Positions 61,188 to 64,000 of a stretch of DNA of 64,000 nt are shown here, piece after piece. A program made the translations under genes and the position numbers. Positions within the stretch are counted from its first letter, which is position 1. Each line of letters starts with the position of its first letter. Source of the DNA: Motacilla alba alba (lineage: Eukaryota > Chordata > Aves > Passeriformes > Motacillidae); NCBI RefSeq assembly GCF_015832195.1, contig NC_052019.1, forward strand, positions 45,635,016 through 45,699,015. The letters are read 5' to 3'. The notes below the pieces were generated by a model. That model did not search any database. It was not told the DNA's origin and worked only from the letters and a program-made list of their open reading frames with translations.

Positions 61188-64000
61188 TAGATCACCACAT
61201 TAACTCCTGTATTTTCAAAAGTGAGAGACTGATGCAAAAAAAAAAAAATTAAGCAGAAAGCTAAAATCTGTTTCACATTATGCCTGTTTTTATTGTTTCC
61301 CATTTCTTTGCTGTGATCAAAACTAGATATGACATGGGAAACCAATGCCCTTTAATGGATTGAGTAAGAATTCAACTTTTAGCAGCAGGGCCAGCACTGA
61401 AGATCACAGTCTTAACATTTAAAATAATTTCATCTTTTCTTTTGTTCTGATTGGGCAAGGCAAGGCAAAAGAGTTACGACAGATTTTAAAGAAGACATCT
61501 TTAGCCAGAGCAGGCCATATATGATAAGAAAACAAATTGTCCTAATTTCAGACACGGCTTTTACATCACTCCCATTTTTATTTTCCCAAGCCACAAGCTT
61601 TTCTGTTACATTTTTAACCTGAAGATGAAAAATGCTGTTTGAGCTTACAGACTGCAGAGCAAGTTATTTACTGTAGTTTTGAAGGCACTTGAAGATTTCT
61701 TCTCTGGTAACAATTACCTCTTTCAGGAAGAGCTAGACTAAACAAATGTGGATGAGCTAGTCCAAACCAGCAAATATATATGTATTTCTTATTCTAAGCC
61801 TCAAAGACAAGACTAGTACTAAGTCCATTACAAGCTGTCAGTCAAGAGCAGTAGGGTAGTTATACACAAGTTGTAGCATTGAGCTTATCATTGTAATAAC
61901 TGAGATTCCAACCTAGTTGCAGCCAAAACTAGGTATATTTCTGGTATGGGTGGCTATGAGCAGGCTCACTCCTCCCACATCCGAAACGTGCTTTGTTGCT
62001 GACACTCCTGCAGCCAGGCAGCAGTGCTACAAGCTCCCTGCTGCCAGTGACCCAATACACATGTCCAAGGATAAACAGGGCACAGAGTGTTAATTCCTCT
62101 ACACAGTGGAGGAATCCTCCTCCAATGCAGGAGGGCAGAGCTCCCAAAAGCACTGCTAGCATTGCCCCTGTTTGGCTGTCTCCAGGCAGAAGGGGGCAGG
62201 GAGCAGGATCTACTTCCCCAGAGAGGAGAACACCCTGGCCATCATGGATAAGGTGTAGATACTTTGTTACCCTCTCCGCACCCACATAAGATTGTGGACA
62301 CCTATCTGAAAAGTCGAAGAAAGCGTCCCCCGAACTGTTCAACACAAGCTACAAGCACGACTGCAGGCAAGTGTTGGCCAAGCCTGGATTGCTTAGATTG
62401 CTTTAGTTTAACTTCTAGAAATGGGATTTAAACAGTCTTTGCAGTCACCTGGGCAATGCTAACCCTGTTATAATTTGTTTGGTGTTGATTTTTTTATCCA
62501 ATCAATTTCATCTCAAGCTAGGATTTAGTTCCCAGTTTGCACCAGAATTAGCACAAACAGCTTAATGCTGCCCCTTTGGATACCTAAAATGCAAGGGGGT
62601 GTGGAATCACCCTGCTCTGCCATGACATTGATGGTGTGAACATGTAGATGCTTGTAGGAACAATACCCAGATAACTTTTCAGACAACTGCCAGGAATGTA
62701 ATGAATGCTAATTTTTATCCACAAATTGTCAGCCATTCATTTCCAATGCAATTTCCAATTTTAAGTATGGAAAGTGGAATAAAATTGCTGCAAGTGACAG
62801 CCAGGATCAACACTAGGAAAGGTCTGCTCCAGGCCTGCAGGGAGATGTCAGATACTCCCAGGATATCCATAATTGAAGCTGACAATGAGAAAAGAACTGC
62901 TCTGGAAAGCATCAAAGACTTTCATTATTATGAAAATAAATGAAATATATTAAAAAATAAAAAAGGGAAAAACTACACTGCAACTCACAACAAATGAAAC
63001 TCCTCTGAGCCAAGTCATCCTTGGAATAACATGAAACACTTACTGGGTCAATGCCAAGGAGCTCTTTGTCTCCCTGTGTCCAGGGACTTAAAGGCAACAT
63101 GAGGGCAGCAGAGTCTAAGGACCTCTGATTCCCATCTGCTCTCTGAAGTGCCCTTACTGCAAGATTTTGGAATAATAAATGGATCCTTTCTGCCTCCAGC
63201 AGGAGGAATTTGTCTCTCTTTATGCTAAAATAACACTTCTTCGATTTTTCATTGCAAAATAAGAAGACATGAAGCAATCTGCTGTTGTGACTGCTTGCTG
63301 GCACAGCTGCACTTGTAGATTTCTCCCCTGTGGCCCCCTACCAAAAAAATCTTTAGGAAATTAAACTGAGAAATATGAAACTGGTTAGAGTGTTGTTCCA
63401 CCAGGTCAGAAACAAATATTGTCAGAAATTATTTCCTTGTCCAGTGTTTTCCTGTGTCTGTAATGACTGATTTTGTCTCTATCTTTTGGCTTTGAATCCT
63501 CTAGCAATCATTAATCCCCTAGAGTTCACAAGTCTTAGTAATTATTGGCTTGCAGTGGTACTTGTTCCACTCACAATCTTTTCTATGACAGTTTTAACTC
63601 CAAAACAAGGTCTTGAGTTTTCTGTTGTTTCAAAGTGCAAATGTTTTGAACTGACTTGAGAAAGTCAGGATTTGTTTAGCCATATTTGTATTCCCATTCA
63701 GATCTTTAAAATCTGGACTCAGTTTGCGGGATACTGTTGGATGCAGTGCCTCGGGAGGACTGCATTATTTCCTGCTGCAGACTGACAAGTTCTGTCTATA
63801 ACACTCCAGCTGAAGTGCAGTGCGGCCCCACAACTTATTCTGGGTTCTGCTGTATTTCCCCAGCAGGTCATTGCTAGAAGTATTTATCACTGGGGTTGAG
63901 GCTGAGGGGAGTTACCTCAAAGCCTGTTCTCAGTGAAGTGCTGTGAGTTACCGTTAGCAGAGGTTTTGTTTCCTTCCCCTCTTTTTTCATATTTCAAGTT

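Larger units (their letters stand above)
59600..64000. other. ENPEP upstream flank, no second gene seen
   Basis: Holds the AT-rich repeat, the (CCCTT)29 array and the T/G-rich tract. ORFs up to 138 codons (61929-62345, 62912-63304, both minus) match nothing I recognise and lack exon-like flanks. Tetrapod gene order places ELOVL6 on this side, but it is not in the window. Confidence 0.6.

Noticed and set aside
62912..63304. 130-codon minus-strand ORF upstream of ENPEP
   Set aside because: No recognisable domain; its C-terminal part is a low-complexity Phe/Tyr/Ile stretch from AT-rich DNA.
1..64000. CRISPR array, operon, prokaryotic or phage system
   Set aside because: No regularly spaced direct repeats with unique spacers; the gene structure is that of a spliced vertebrate locus.

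Overview
The window is bird nuclear DNA. It holds one intact multi-exon vertebrate gene, CR1 LINE fragments of avian type, and a solo LTR resembling a family common in birds, especially neoavian and passerine genomes. No second protein-coding gene, operon, CRISPR array or prokaryotic feature was found. The LTR suggests a neoavian or passerine bird, but the species is not proven.

The gene is ENPEP (glutamyl aminopeptidase, aminopeptidase A), a type II membrane M1-family zinc metallopeptidase, on the minus strand. All 20 coding exons were found by reading the reverse complement. Exon 1 is at 58665-59281 (or to 59290 if an upstream in-frame ATG is used) and exon 20 with the stop is at 25810-25974. 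Every intron is GT-AG and the phases join without a frameshift. The predicted protein is 948 residues from the preferred Met, against 957 in human. The GAMEN motif (348-352), HELVH zinc motif (384-388), third zinc ligand E407, catalytic Y470 and acidic-specificity aspartate D212 are all present, so the enzyme should be active. A candidate promoter lies near 59567-59596 and a candidate poly(A) signal at 25103-25108.

Layout by region. 1-25,080: non-coding DNA 3' of ENPEP, which conserved tetrapod gene order predicts to be the PITX2-facing side. It holds two old MIR-like SINEs (about 5585-5710 and 6441-6555), a 124-bp inverted repeat pair (6969-7092 and 8529-8652, about 93% identical), a GC-rich stretch with a duplicated homeodomain-like motif (14739-14775), a 5'-truncated CR1 (about 16535-17490) and a solo LTR (about 23668-24267). 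25,080-59,600: ENPEP. Its introns carry a second CR1 fragment, a 225-bp (AAAAG)n array in intron 9, and a (CT)10 tract inside the exon 16 splice acceptor. 59,600-64,000: upstream flank with a pure 29-copy (CCCTT)n array, which reads (AAGGG)n on the ENPEP sense strand.

I found no clearly new biological system. The most unusual features are repeat tracts at functionally sensitive places in ENPEP (upstream flank, near the exon 9 donor, in the exon 16 acceptor) and the unexplained inverted repeat in the 3' flank.
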